The position numbers were made by a program, and so were the translations under genes. Below, piece after piece: positions 46,370 to 59,518 of a stretch of DNA of 64,000 bases. Source of the stretch: Megalobrama amblycephala (Eukaryota > Chordata > Actinopteri > Cypriniformes > Xenocyprididae); NCBI RefSeq assembly GCF_018812025.1, contig NC_063063.1, positions 3,169,672 to 3,233,671 on the forward strand, read 5' to 3'. Every line of letters starts with the position of its first letter. Within the stretch, counting starts at the first letter, position 1. The notes below the pieces were generated by a model, which had not been told where the DNA came from, searched no databases, and saw only the letters and a list, made by a program, of their open reading frames with translations.

Positions 46370-46951
46370 GATATATCATTGAAGTAAAAAATACAGCAAC
46401 TAAAGTAAAATGAAATAACAATGCCAGAGGACAAGAACAAAATTATAATAAACAAAAGGAAAAGGGTGCTACTTTATACTTACAATGTTATAAGCTCGAA
46501 TTGCCTTTTTACTTTTACAATTACACAAAACAGAACAATAAAGTTTTTTAAAGCAAAAAAAAATTGGCTTGGAGTCAAACCATTTCATTTTATGAATGTG
46601 AAACTTTCCCATTAATATTAACAATTGTATGAAGTATGCCTTCTCTTTCTCAATCCCATGATCATTAAAGTGAATCATTATATCAAGTCCACTCAACTAG
46701 AATTCAATGTTCAATTTTTACAATTGTAAATGCTCAAATGTTCAATTAAATGCTCCACATCAATCCAAAATATTTTTATATGTATGCAATGGAAAAATAA
46801 ATGAAAAATTGTTTCCTTTTCACCTTTACAGAAATTACAAGAGTAATCAATATCTAATTTAAAACGTTCCAGCACATGTTTTACTGGGTATATTCCATGC
46901 ATTATTTTAAAAGAGACTTCTTTTACCTTATCATTAACATAGAATTTATCC
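46370..46951 (-). mobile_element. 5'-truncated L1/Tx1-like LINE fragment
   Basis: On the minus strand, frames 46902-46711 and 46696-46469 read YPVKHVLERFKLDIDYSCNF, then CKGEKETIFHLFFHC and FW, then KAYFIQLLILMGKFHIHKMK. The Cys-x2-Cys...His...Cys finger and the KFHIHK block are typical of the C-terminus of L1/Tx1 ORF2. It is flanked by TTGATGA on both sides (46363-46369, 46952-46958), a short target duplication. A 5'-truncated insertion explains why only the end is present. A clear poly(A) tail is absent. Confidence 0.78.
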
Positions 46952-47312
46952 TTGATGACAGAAGGCTGTCAGATTTCCTCTGAACCTGAATGACGCACAA
47001 GAACAAACGTCTTCTGTAAACACAAGAGAAAGAACCTCATTGGCTACGCTGCACGTTTGTTCAAGTTAGGTTGAGCTTCAGCTTATGTTAGCTGATCAAT
47101 GTGAGTAAAAGCCTAAATTAAATCAGTTCATCATAACAAGCGATTGATTCTCTTCAGATAATTTGGACCAAATTCATATTAGTTTTCCGATCTCTTTATG
47201 ACGTTTTTGAAGCGTCAAAGAAGGAAATCTGACGGCATTCTGTCATCAAAAAGATTTGTTTTCCGAAGATGAATGAAGGTTTTACGGGTTTGGAACGACA
47301 TGAGGAGGAGTA

Positions 47313-47894
47313 GGGGAGAGTGGGGTAAGATGAGCCAGTGGGTAAGTTGACCCACCCCCTGTATCTTGGCAACCGTATTTTATTGTCATGTGACCATATA
47401 TTTTAGAACCACCCATCATTTCTGCCAGACTGTAAAAAGGAGAAGCGTATGGGAGGAGTGGAAGTCACTTATTTACTTTAAAAACTGTTTTTGGCTTGTC
47501 AAAGTAAAATTTTAACATGACAGATGTAATGGCTGTTTCATCAAGGCAAATTTGTCCAGGTCTAAAACTATTTATGATGAATATTGGTGATTTAGTAACA
47601 TATAAAACGAGGCAAGTCATTTAGCTAAATATTATTCTGAATTGGTAAGCTAGCTAGCTTTTCCTAAAATGGCAGCTATGGGGCAAAGTGAGCCAAATGC
47701 TGTGGGGTAAATTGAGCCAGAGCAACACTTTTTTTAAGAAGATTTTTTTAGATCCCTTTGTCATAGATGTATTCTGATCATTTAAAATGATAGGAAACAT
47801 CCTGAAATTACTTTAAATACTTTCATTGTACTTCTGCCTCATTTTCCCTTATCTTGAGGACCACATAAGTAAAAAATGGCCCATCTTACCCCCC
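47313..47894. mobile_element. TA-flanked MITE with GGGGTAAGATGAGCC ends
   Basis: 582 bp between TA dinucleotides (47311-47312, 47895-47896). Left end GGGGAGAGTGGGGTAAGATG, right end CCCATCTTACCCCCC, imperfectly complementary. It contains internal echoes of the end motif (GGGGCAAAGTGAGCCAAATG, GGGGTAAATTGAGCCAGAG). It is inserted within the family 2 MITE, whose sequence continues on either side. Confidence 0.75.
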
Positions 47895-48062
47895 TAATTA
47901 ATGACAGAATTTTCATTTTGGGGTGAACTAACACTTTTTAGCGAAATTAATATTTGTTTTTTATTTGTTTTGGGGCTAAAATATGACACGATCTTGACAA
48001 AATTAGCTTATGCCACTATTATATCCAATCAACAAAACATTAAAACAGGATTTATGGTTTAA

Positions 48063-49034
48063 AGGTACAATATGTAATAATTTTGTCCGCTAGAGGTTGC
48101 TAGAAGCCTATTCAAAACAAAGGCGTAGCTTGATCATGCCAAGTTTGAGCATGGAATCTTGGGACATGTGGATTACAGACGGGAAGAAGTCATGTTCATG
48201 GATGCGATTATTAACGTTACTGTAGTATGAAGCAGAGCAGGAGCGAGTGTTGTGGAGCTGAATGAGGCCGCTGGAGCGAATGCACAACACACGCCTCATG
48301 AGCAGCGGGACTTTTATTATGACACAGTCACCGGCGCCACTTTTCTGGTCATGAGTATGATGTAACACAGCTCTGTTTATCATATTAGATACATTTGAGA
48401 GTGTTGAAAATGATATTATAACGTTATAGCGGCTGCTGTGAGACACTGTTGCACACTGCAGTAAGATAGATCGATTTTACAATATCATATTAAATGCTGG
48501 ATGACTTGTGTTGATAAATGGCATGCAATTAATTTTAAAACGTATTGTATGATGGAGAAAATGCTGTATTACTGTTAATAAAAATAAAGCTGCATCTGAT
48601 TATGCTATGTTAGCTACTTCACAAAATAGTGTTTTTCTCTGAGGCGTGGTAAAGCATGGTACTCACAAAAAAATCAAGAAAATTGATTTAAACAATAAGA
48701 CTAAATGTGTTGAGCTATATAACAATAATTAGTTTTCTGTCTATAAATATATCAAAACAGTTGCCTATTAAAATGTGTAAATATTAAAGCGTAAATATTA
48801 ATGGTGTTTCCATGGTTTCTACAAAATAAAACCGGAAACCGAGGATAACGCGGGTATGACGCAATTGACATGCGACTCCTCACACGGACGTACCGCAGCC
48901 TTGGTTAAAATTACAAATTTATCACGATAGTTGGAAACATTTGGGATATTGTAAGTACTCAAGTGAACAAAATATATAACACTGGCCTAGTGGCTTTGGG
49001 ATGTTTTACAGCAAAAATATTACATATTGTACCT
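48063..49034. mobile_element. TTAA-flanked MITE family 3, copy b (inverted relative to copy a)
   Basis: Flanked by TTAA (48059-48062, 49035-49038). Ends are AGGTACAATATGTAATAA and the complement. The body matches the reverse complement of 35053-36303 without the hAT insertion; the empty site is near 48461. It ends about 150 bp before the usp22 CCAAT cluster. Confidence 0.85.
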
Positions 49035-49189
49035 TTAAATGTTTTGATTAATTAATTTATCCCACCAGTAATCGGAATCGACACTCAGTCCTTCGTATAG
49101 CTTCACTTTCACACTGATTTTCAATTTCACAACTTCAATGCAGGTAGGCATGTGGACCGTGTGTTTTCTACTTGAATGACATAACCAAC

Positions 49190-49400
49190 AAGAACAGAAG
49201 CACCGACGCGAGCTTCTGCTGCAGCCAATCGCACGCGCGCGTGCGGCGTACAAGTCTTTGAACAAAGACAAGCGGACGCGCCAGCCAATCAGATCGCAAA
49301 GTTCTCAAAAGGCGGCGGGACTTTAACGGAAATGACACGCGCGTTAGCCAATCAAAGCCACGGACTGCAACACATCTGCCAATCGGCGTTTAACATCGCA
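49190..49400 (+). promoter_or_regulatory. usp22: usp22 promoter with four CCAAT boxes
   Basis: GC-rich, CpG-rich stretch 290-500 bp upstream of the usp22 ATG. CCAAT occurs at 49225, 49285, 49348 and 49379, all in the same orientation, which is a typical NF-Y cluster. No TATA box is evident, as in CpG-type housekeeping promoters. The role is inferred from position and motifs. Confidence 0.65.
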
Positions 49401-49691
49401 AGGATTGCGTCGCCCACGGGCTCAGTTGAATTCCATTGCCGTCCATTAAAACAGCCGACTTGGAAAATACAATATCAAAGTGTGCTTAGTTATACCACAA
49501 GCTCGCGTGCGCAATTATCGTCAAGGATGATATGTTTGTGGAGCGAGGATATTGAGAAACGCTCCACGCATGTATAAGGTACGCATCTTCGACCCCGCAT
49601 TGCCTGGCAAAACGGAACAATTGGTGGATAATTCTCCTCGTGACTTCATTTCATCGCTGAAATACAGAGGAACTCGAATGTGTGTTCTGTC

Positions 49692-49811
49692 ATGAGTCCA
49701 GCCGGGTGTTCCCATGTGAACGGGTTCAAAGTGGACAACTGGAAGCAGAATCTGCGGGTCATATACCAGTGCTTTGTGTGGAGTGGCTCTGCCGAAACCA
49801 GGAAACGCAAG
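49692..49811 (+). CDS. usp22: usp22 first coding exon (partial gene)
   Basis: USP22 is the ubiquitin protease of the SAGA deubiquitinase module and removes ubiquitin from histones H2A and H2B in the nucleus. The exon encodes 40 residues, [20 protein letters not shown] and then [20 protein letters not shown], ending at a GTAAAT donor. It matches vertebrate USP22 up to the known first splice junction. Cys6 and His8 correspond to the first zinc ligands of the ZnF-UBP domain. It lacks the longer N-terminal extension of human USP22 and begins at the ATG preceding SPAGCSH; a GTG four codons upstream is in frame but an unlikely start. The rest of the zinc finger and the catalytic domain are not recognisable downstream, so intron 1 probably exceeds 14 kb. 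It lies 4.9 kb after cops3 on the same strand. USP27X or USP51-type paralogues are less likely because those are intronless. Confidence 0.9.
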
Positions 49812-50509
49812 GTAAATAAAATACATCAGAGCCCAGTGGTGCATTGCATCGGCCCATCCTTCCCGATGCCAAGTCCTCAAACACAAACGTGTGATTTATT
49901 TTCACTAAAGGATATGAATCCACGTCCATCCCTATGTGTGCATGCAAGTGGATGCATTGGCTGGCCTGCGCAGACTCCTTACGCATTGCTTTCATGGGGC
50001 TGGACGTGGGGATCAGGAGATGCCAGTGTTTTTTACATGATTTAGGCGAGTTTAATTGTCATGCATTCATGCAAGACCTTATTTTTGCGGTTTTGATGCT
50101 CACCAGGCCTCGGAATCATTGATTGCCCAATGCACGAATAGAGGTTTCAGTTTCACAGTTATCACGGAATTTGTCTGTTGAACAAGTTATGTTCACGGCC
50201 TCCATTTTTAATAATTTCGTTATTATGTCAACAATTTGTGAACCACTCGTTCTTTTGAATCGGATCGTTTCAGTGAATCGTTTGAACCGGTGTTCGGAAC
50301 CGCATTGAATCATATTTGAACCGTTTTTTTTTTTTTTTTCAAACATACTACTGAACTAAATAATGTTTTATTTTTAATGAGATGAATCTACTTCCACAAA
50401 CCGAAAATGAAATTACAATAAATACCCTTGTTAGTAAATCTTCATATGGCTTAATTGAGCTGGAATTAAAAATCACATTTATTTTCTCCTCAGGGGAGCT
50501 GAGTATTAC
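49812..50509. other. Start of presumed usp22 intron 1
   Basis: Begins GTAAATAAAATAC. Open frames on both strands to 50346 reflect GC-rich sequence near the promoter and lack recognisable domains. No second usp22 exon was found. Confidence 0.5.
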
Positions 50510-50608
50510 AGGGTTAGTTCACCCAAAAAATAAAATTATGTAATTTATTACTCACCCTCATGTCGTTCCACATCTGTAAGACCTTTGTTGATCTTCGGAA
50601 AACACAAA
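50510..50608. mobile_element. Truncated family 2 MITE end, copy d
   Basis: Matches the first ~100 bp of the element at 51500 (AGGGTTAGTTCACCCAAAAA through GATCTTCGGAAAACACAAAT), then stops where family 1 copy f begins. Confidence 0.8.
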
Positions 50609-50612
50609 TTAA

Positions 50613-51495
<883 letters not shown>

Positions 51496-51499
51496 TTAA

Positions 51500-52309
51500 A
51501 GGGTTAGTTCACCCAAAAAATGAAAATTATGTAATTTATTGCTCGCCCTCATGTCGTCCCACATCCGCAAGACCTTCGTTGATCTTCGGAAAACACAAAT
51601 TAAGATATTTTTGATAAAATCTGATGGCTCAGTGTCAGTGAGGCCTCCATAGACCGCAATAACGCTCCCTTTTTCAATGCCCAGAAAGCTACTAAAAACA
51701 TATTAAAAACAGTTCAGTGTTTCAAACTTAATATTATAAAGCAAAGAAAATACTTTTTGTGTGCCAAAAATAACAAAATAGAGACTTTATTCCACAATAT
51801 CCAGTGATGGGTCATTTCAAAACACTGCTTCATGAAGCTTTGAATCTTTACGAATCATTTGTCTCGATTCAGTGGTTCAGAGCACCAAAATCACATGATT
51901 TCAGTAAACGAGGCTTCGTTACGTCGTAAGTGTTTTGAAACTTCAATAGTTCACATGACTGTGGAGGTTTGATACGCGCTCCAAACCACTGATTTGAGAC
52001 AAATGATTTGTAAAGATTCGAAGCTTCATGAAGCAGTGTTTTGAAATCGCTGGATATTGTGGAATAAAGTCGCTATTTTGTTGTTTTTGCCACATAAAAA
52101 TTATTCTTGTCACTTTATAATATTAAGGTTGAACTGTTTTAAATATGTTTTTAGTAGCTTTCCGAGTAGCCTCACTGAGCCATCGGATTTCATGAAAAAA
52201 ATATCTTAATTTGTGTTCTGAAGATCAACAAAGGTCTTACAGGTGTGGAACGACATGAGTGAGAGTAATTATTAATGATATAAATTTCATTTTTGGGTGA
52301 ACTAACGCT
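51500..52309. mobile_element. TTAA-flanked family 2 MITE, copy e
   Basis: TTAA at 51496-51499 (shared with family 1 copy f) and 52310-52313. Ends AGGGTTAGTTCACCC and GGGTGAACTAACGCT. Arms mirror AAAATATCTTAATTTGTGTT-type sequence; the inner stem includes GAAGCTTCATGAAGCAGTGT. Confidence 0.85.
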
Positions 52310-52319
52310 TTAACACTAA

Positions 52320-52870
52320 CTTATAAACCTTTAAAGACAGACCTACTATGAGCTACAAGGTTTTAATTGATTGTATATGCTTTTGTTAAAGCAGCTATCC
52401 CGCATTTTTTAACTTATTTTTTAATTAATAATCATATTTAACAGAGTTTCTGGTGAAAATCTACATTACCCATGATTCTGCACAAAATCTCCACCAATCA
52501 GAGAATGGAAAGTAAAAATCTGCAGGAAAAGAGCTCTTTACTGCCCGCCCACTTCCATGAAGCACTGAAAATGATGTAGTCAGTTCCCTTTCTATAGCCT
52601 ATAGCTCTTTAAATCAATAGTTTTAAATGTATTCCCAGTGCTTCATGGGATTGTGGTTTCTTTCCTTCATTAAAATTCACAGTCTTGTACCTTTTGTCTT
52701 TCTGTGCAATTTTCAAACACTTTCTATTGCTTCAAATCAAATTGATTCACTTCATAGATCGCTGGTTTGGCTCATGGCTTAGAACTCTTAAACAAAGATG
52801 TTTTAAAGTCCCTATGGGAAAATAAATGGAAAAAATACTACTGGAACCAATGCAGCTGAAACGGTCAGGA
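52320..52870. repeat. Third copy of the nt5m/cops3 intergenic repeat
   Basis: Shares ACCTACT(G/A)TGAGCTAC, the CTACATTACCCATGATTC motif, the GTGCTTCATGGGATTGT motif and the trailing 'GGCTCATGGCTTA' segment with 32122-32775, in the same order. It is more diverged than the two copies at 32 kb are from each other. It lies in the presumed usp22 intron 1. Confidence 0.6.
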
Positions 52871-53640
52871 ACTATGATGGTGCAAAGAATCATTGATTTG
52901 ATATGTTGAATCGCTTCAAAGTGTTCGAAAGAACCGGTTCGAAAATGAGTCAGACTTCCATCACCTTTTCGAATGACAGTTTAATAACTAACTATCCTAA
53001 CTCAACCCAGCTCCTTCTGAAAAACAAAGGATTATCCTGAAATGTGCATCGTGATTCATTCAAATCAAATGTCACCCACCATATACGTGTCTCAGCATGC
53101 GTTCCTCTGAAAGAAACGCCAGTCTCTCAGGCTAGCCAGACTGATATGTCAAAAACATATTAATGATAATCATTTTATGGCTGAATCTTCAATAATGGGT
53201 CGTTTATTAATATAGGGTGAGTGCCGTCACGTTGCCCCAAGTTACATCTGGTTCACTCAGGATTGCATGACTCATCATCTTCACAATTGAGGTCAAGTCA
53301 ACCGAGTTTTATGAAGGATAATGTTTTCTTACTGCATTATTTTGATGTTTATTTTAGCATTATTAATCAAATTATTCTTGTCTATAAACCAAGCCACATA
53401 ATTCTTTCCGTGTGTGCATTAACTTCCTTCTCAAGGGCCAAATTCAGTAAGTAAATGTCACTGTTTGAATATATTGTAGGCATTGCATGCATATAATGGA
53501 GAGTTTTAGAGGCACACTCTATGGCGCTTTTTTTGAAATCTGTATCTCGCTGCAAACTGTAAATTACAGGGTTGTATTACACCACATCTGACCTATTAGA
53601 CACACCCGCTATTCTCAGCCTTACTAAACCGTTTATTTAA

Positions 53641-53998
53641 AGGGATAGTTCACCCAAAATTGAAAATTCTGCCTTCAATAACTCAGCAAACCCAGACTTT
53701 CGTTCATCTTTGGAACACAAATGAAAATATTTTTAATGAAATCTGATCGATTTCTGTCCCTAAATTAAATGTTCATCACATAAAGAGATCGAGTCTTTTC
53801 AGAAGACTTGGATTAAACCGCTCGGTTCATTTTACGATCCCTTTATGAATGTTTTGGGTTTCAATGGAGGGACCGAAATCTCTCAGATTTCAATAAAAAT
53901 GTCTTGGTTTGTGTTCCAAAGATGATTGAAATGGTTTTGGAATGACACAAGGGTGAATAATTGATGACCGAATTTTCGTTTTTGGGTTAACTCAGCCT
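53641..53998. mobile_element. TTAA-flanked family 2 MITE, short copy f
   Basis: 358 bp between TTAA (53637-53640, 53999-54002). Ends AGGGATAGTTCACCC and GGGTTAACTCAGCCT. Arms contain TCTTTGGAACACAAATGAAA and the matching complement. Confidence 0.82.
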
Positions 53999-54718
53999 TT
54001 AATGCTTTAGACATGCTCAGCTGGGCGGAATGTAAAATAAGAAGGATTTACCACATGTAGTACTAATCAGAAGTTCCCAGAAACCAGATCACATCAGGGC
54101 CTGCGCATCTGTAGAGCACAAGTGGGAAAGGGAACAGACTCGCCTCTCATCTGTCCGGTTGTACCCGTGAAGGAACAACAGGAATATGAGGAGCTCAGTA
54201 AGCACTAGAGAGCCCTGCTCCAGTCGGCCCCATCCCCCTGCTGCAGAACAACAGATGAAGGCCTTTGGTGGATGTATTTTGCACCAGTGCAGAGCCTAAG
54301 CTTCAGATGGCACACCCACAGATACATTCTGCTCACAATAGACCTGGGCATCGACACAAATGTCACGATTCAATTAGATTTCGATTGACAAATGATCCAT
54401 TTGGATATATATTTACTGATTTGTATTTCCACAGGATGAAGATAACATCTTACGGATTTATGTATGAACCACTTTTATTTCAATCTTCCCATTTTATTTG
54501 TTATATGTGGCATCCGCTTCAAAAGTTCCGGTGCTCATGATAACTTTCATTAACTCTACAAAAAGTCAATCCACTTCAACAGCGATGCCATAGAAATTTA
54601 CAGAGCTACCGCAAAAACGGAAGTTCAAACACAAAATTCTAAAGATGGCTGTGCGGATAAGATCTATACAGTTCATGTCAATTTTCTCTTGCATTACAGT
54701 AATATTACAGGTTAAAAT

Positions 54719-55740
54719 TAGGGATGCATCGATATAAAAATTTTGGCCGATAACCGATAATTCTTAATATTTGAATGCCAATAACTGATATATTGGCTGA
54801 TAAATCTAAAATCTAAAAATTTTGGCTGATACCGATAACCGATAATTCTTTATATTTGAAAGCCGAAAACCTATATATCGGCCGATAAACCATAGAGGAG
54901 AGTGAGTTTGGCCGATAATGTATGTAATTTTGGCTGATACCGATAATTCTTTATATTTGAAAGCCGATAACCCATATATCGGCCAATAAACCATAGAGGA
55001 GAGTGAGTTTGGCCGATAATGTATGTAATTTTGGCTGATACCGATAATTCTTTATATTTGAATGCCAATAACTGATATATTGGCTGATAAATCTAAAAGC
55101 TAAAAATTTGGGCCGATACCGATAACCGATAATTCTTTATATTTGAAAGCCGATAACCGATATATCGGCCGATAAACCATAGAGGAGAGTGAGTTTGGCC
55201 GATAATGTATGTAATTTTGGCTGATACCGATAATTCTTTATATTTGAAAGCCGATAACCCATATATCGGCCGATAAACCATAGAGGAGAAAGAGTTTGGC
55301 CGATAACATATGTAATTTTGGCTGATACGATAATTCTTTATATTTGAAAGCTGATAACTGATATATTAACCGATAATTCTAAATCAAAATTTTTATATAA
55401 TTTTTGAGAGCCTGATTACAAAAACAAAGTCTCACCATTAAAAGCCATGTCCCAAGCACACAATTATGCTCTCATTATAATATTATGTAGTCTATATGAC
55501 ATACTTGCACTGTACATTTACTTAGCTGTATTTTCTTTTTTGAAGTGATTTCAATCATATTTCAAGTAATTCAAACCATAATGGCGGACAGTGCACATCT
55601 GAAGTGTTTCAGCTGAAGGAAATAATCCATTATTTATTGGCTTTAATATATCGGCCAAATTTTCTTATCGGGCCGATAATGATAAAATGAAAATGAACAT
55701 ATATCGACTGATATGCTTGCCGATATATTGTGCATCCCTA
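54719..55740. mobile_element. hAT-like MITE containing a ~100-bp tandem repeat
   Basis: Ends TAGGGATGCATCGATAT and the complement of ATATTGTGCATCCCTA. The interior has six or seven head-to-tail units of about 80-100 bp built on CCGATAATTCTTTATATTTG and ATATCGGCCGATAAACCATA (starts near 54765, 54845, 54945, 55045, 55130, 55230, 55335). No convincing 8-bp duplication remains. Minus-strand open frames that repeat LSNIKNYR/SPLWFIG are translations of the array. Confidence 0.8.
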
Positions 55741-58575
55741 GAATTCTCTACTAAATTTGTATGTCAGTGGGGTGTTTTGGGGGTGTTGGAGTGCCGAAAT
55801 CGTACGGGGGTTGAAATCAACCCACGGAAAACAATTTTACCCGCGGCAACAACTTAAAAGTAGCAACACTGGCAGCTTTAAAGTATTAAACATGAAAAAA
55901 CAGCATCAGTGTCACTTTTAATTAGAATTACAACTTCATTTTCTACTATAAAGCGGCTCTCCAGTGTGTTCATGTTTTTACTCTCACCTAAACAGAAGAA
56001 ATGACTTGGAGAAGATTTCCACATCAAAGAAGGCGGGGCCTCAGAGCCACACCCACCTGTTATGTCATCACCACAGACCAATGGTAGTTTGAAAGTGTTT
56101 CCGGAAAAGTTCGCTTTGGCAACCGGTTTCGAACTCCAAACAAACTTCGCTTTTGCCTAATTTTGTTCGAAATTACATCACACCAGTTCATTCTTTGATT
56201 TCACTTGTATCGTGGCCTTAAATGAGTAAAAAATTATAGCATATTTATTTTTAATCATGAAAATGTCAATTAGTAAATCACATCTCATTATATTACTAAA
56301 GCTAAAAATGGTTAAATTAAACGATTCCCTTTTATGTTTTCAGTCATGCTAAAAGCTTAGCCTACTATCATAGTGTTAATTTGTTTAAAAAAGCTTATTT
56401 TTAAATATCTAGATGTCACGATAATGCAGCTGTTTTTGATCAGGCATTGAAGCGGGCAATATGATCCTGCATGACATCGACCTACTATTGTGACATTATC
56501 CGTTTCAGATTAACCCGCCCTAAATGACACACACAAACGAGGCAAACTGTTGTTCACTTCACTTTTTTAGTCAAGCAGTGTTATCCTGTCTCAGCGGGCA
56601 TTTCTTGTCAAGAATATGCTGCAAAATACAAGGACTGTCCTTTATAGCTAGAGGATTCGGTTCAGATTACCCATGCGGTTTCGCTCAGGTGGGTAGACGC
56701 AATTGAACATAGCATTATTAGCTGTAGCGTTTTAAATCGGCACAATTGAGGAGTGTTTGAGTAGTGAGTCAGATTACATGGATTATTATGGATGCTTTCC
56801 TTCCCAGTCTCCTACATGTCCTGAATCAGTAGATTTAAAGATAAGTGTGCGATTGAGTTTTTGTGTTTTCACCACCATTCTTGTAATACGGGACCTTGCT
56901 GTAAATACGGGACCTGTTATACCATGTGATGAGCGCAAGAGACGCCTTACTTAGGTTCTGTTATATCCAAGCAATGATCATAATGATCCCTGCTGAGCTG
57001 GCTTTATGAATTTCATATAGACAACGGTGTTTGCTGTGCTCAAACAGCAAGTGAACAGATCATTCATTACGTATGCAGAGACGCCTGCGGGCGTTTTCAT
57101 TTATTTATTGTATGTGCTTGTATTCACCTAAGCTTAGCTTCACATCTCTGGCCCAGTTAATGCCTGGTGTCTGCCATTTTTGATCTGATCACTCAAATGA
57201 TAGTCGATTCAATTCTAATCTTGATTCAAATCGATTCAATACCGATTCATTTGGATCTGATTAGTGCACTAACATGCATTTGGGAATGCAACGTATGCTT
57301 TTTCAAATTTGTATAATTTCCAATATTTGAGGCCAGATGACAATACTTTATTATTTTTATTATTATATATGATACAACTGTATCATAGCAAAAAACTACA
57401 GTATGTATATATGTATACATATATTAGCATCCATAATTTTATATTTTCTTATTTTCAAATAGTTACATTAATCAGTGCTCAAGTAGTTTTTGCTATGGTA
57501 TAAAATATGGTACTGAGAACCATGAAATTTTACCCGTGTTTGTACACCAGTACTGCTGAAATTTCTGTAATATATAACATTTCATATATTAATATGTAAC
57601 GTATACATATTACATCCTTGGTAAAATTTGATCTCAGGGTCACGGACACTAAACTGAGATATGTTAATAATACGTTGGGCCTTTTGAAAAACACGCCACT
57701 AAAAGTACACAACACATCAAGATTTAATTCATTTGTCCATTAAGTTTTACTAATGAACATTTAATTCATATTGTGTTTGCCGACGTTCATAAACACATCG
57801 ATATAAGAGTGGTAATCAGTCTGAAGGCCAGAATTATGGCTTTCTTTTGAAAAATTGCACATCCATACAAAGTTCATCTTAGCCATGGCAGTGATTAACA
57901 CCAGCCTGCATTGAAGCTTGTCCAATTATTCGTATAGTCTTCATTTACCATTAAAAACTATTTTTATAGGGCGGCTGTTCCACATCTATTCTGCATGTGA
58001 AGTTATATGGGCTTCCAGCTCACCATCAATAATTAATTGAACCATGGGCCGTTTGTCATATTGATACCAGCTTCCTCGAGATGCTGTGCGTTTGATATAT
58101 ACGGTCCCACAGCATCTGCATGTCCCTCCTGAGCCTCCGCAGATATTTACGGAGAAGGTGCAAGTCTAAAGCGCTCGACAGCAGGCCACAGAGGAGTTTC
58201 TCAAGGCATGGAGGATGTTTTAAATCAGGAAGACTGAAAAAAAGCAGCAATGTGACTCAAGGAGGGAGATAAAGGACTTGTGCTATGCTACAGTTTTACT
58301 GGCTCATAATTCATAGCCTTACAAATGCTTAAACACCACGTTTGTGACTTGAATACAAATCAAGATCATTTGATCGTTTTTATCCCAAGATATTGTTTTG
58401 TTCTCGGGTTTTAGTGTGTGGTGGAGGAGGGCGGCTTCATTCCAGATGCACTGAAGATTACATTCAAGACTATCACAAACTTCAGAACATTGTTGGGCTA
58501 ATAAATGAAAAGTAGAGACTACAAACTTTTACTAAATATATTTTCAGTAGTGTGACCGTAGCGCGGCTGATTTAG
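55741..58575. other. No gene recognised
   Basis: Mostly unique sequence with short frames (56524-56706, 56757-56954, minus 58056-58250). Repeated CGATTCAAT(T/A) words near 54360 and 57200 suggest the flanks of an old element. If usp22 intron 1 runs through here it is unspliced sequence. Confidence 0.4.
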
Positions 58576-59518
58576 AGGGGACTTATTATGCCCCTTTTAC
58601 AAGTCTCTGGTGTCCCCAGAATGTGTCTGTGAAGTTTCAGCTCAAAATACCCCACAGATCATTTATTATAGCTTGCCCCTATTTGGGTGTGAGCAAAAAC
58701 ACACCGTTTTTGTGTGTGTCCCTTTAAATGCAAATGAGCTGCTGCAGCTCCCGGCCCCCTTTCCAGAAGAGGGCGGAGCTTTAACAGCTCAACAACAACA
58801 AAGCTGGAGAATCTCACGCTGCCAAAATGTCAGAAATGGTCCGTAGCGGTGTTCAGTCGTACATTGTCGGACACTGATGGAGAGACTCAGGAAGAAGTTA
58901 CAACTTTTAGAATGAAACTAGACGTTTCTGAATGGTTAGTGGATAAATTTATGTAGTTGTTGTTAAGTTACTAGCATGTACCGTCATGTTAATCTTTTGT
59001 GCAAATCCACCGTTTAACTGACCCTAGTTTGTGAAGCAGTCTGGCGTAAAATGATTTGAGTAATTATATAACACTTTTTTTCGGCACATTTCCTTCATAA
59101 ATGAAGTTCAACTATGGTGTCCTCAGTGGCTCAGATGCCGGGAGTCTACGAGACTCTTATGTTCGTTAGTACATCCAATAACAGAACATTTGTAATGCTT
59201 TTTGGCAAAGACATTGTATATCTCCAGCTGCTATAGCAAAGAAACAGAAATAACGCAGACTGTTGCGGCTCTCTCAGACGGTATCTGTGCTCATAGGGCG
59301 GAGCCACGTAAGAGTTCCGTTCTTGGGCGGAGCTTCCACCGTAAGAGTTGGGAGAAATCTGGAACCATGTGTTTGGAGAGACTTTATGATTTATGGGGAT
59401 TAAATAAAAATAAAAGAGTGTGTAGATTTTTACCATTATAGGCTGGTTGTTTACACACACTGGACACACTTCTGTGTTCAAAAACCTTTATAAAAGGCTA
59501 TTGTGCATAATAGGTCCC
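58576..59518. mobile_element. Family 4 repeat, copy c
   Basis: Ends AGGGGACTTATTATGCCCC and TTGTGCATAATAGGTCCCA. Shares the 'CCCAGAATGTGTCTGTGAAG' and 'CAACAACAACAAAGCTGGAG' blocks with 9747-10763, in opposite orientation. Confidence 0.78.

Larger units (their letters stand above)
46263..47936. mobile_element. Family 2 MITE, copy c, broken by a LINE and a TA-flanked element
   Basis: TTAA at 46259-46262; ends AGCATTAGTTTACCCC and GGGGTGAACTAACACT. With the insertions at 46370-46951 and 47313-47894 removed, the arms pair (CGTAAGACCTTCATTCATCT and its complement near 47265). Confidence 0.78.

Noticed and set aside
54806..55281. Minus-strand frames repeating LSNIKNYR and SPLWFIG
   Set aside because: They are translations of the tandem array within the hAT-like MITE, not a repeat protein.
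54765..55400. Possible CRISPR-like array (regular repeats)
   Set aside because: Eukaryotic context, no unique spacers between identical repeats, and units are contiguous variants inside a MITE.
58056..58250. Minus-strand frame with a Leu/Arg-rich helix-like stretch (LRKYLRRLRRDMQMLWDR)
   Set aside because: Short, no flanking splice evidence on that strand that I could establish, and no homologue recognised.
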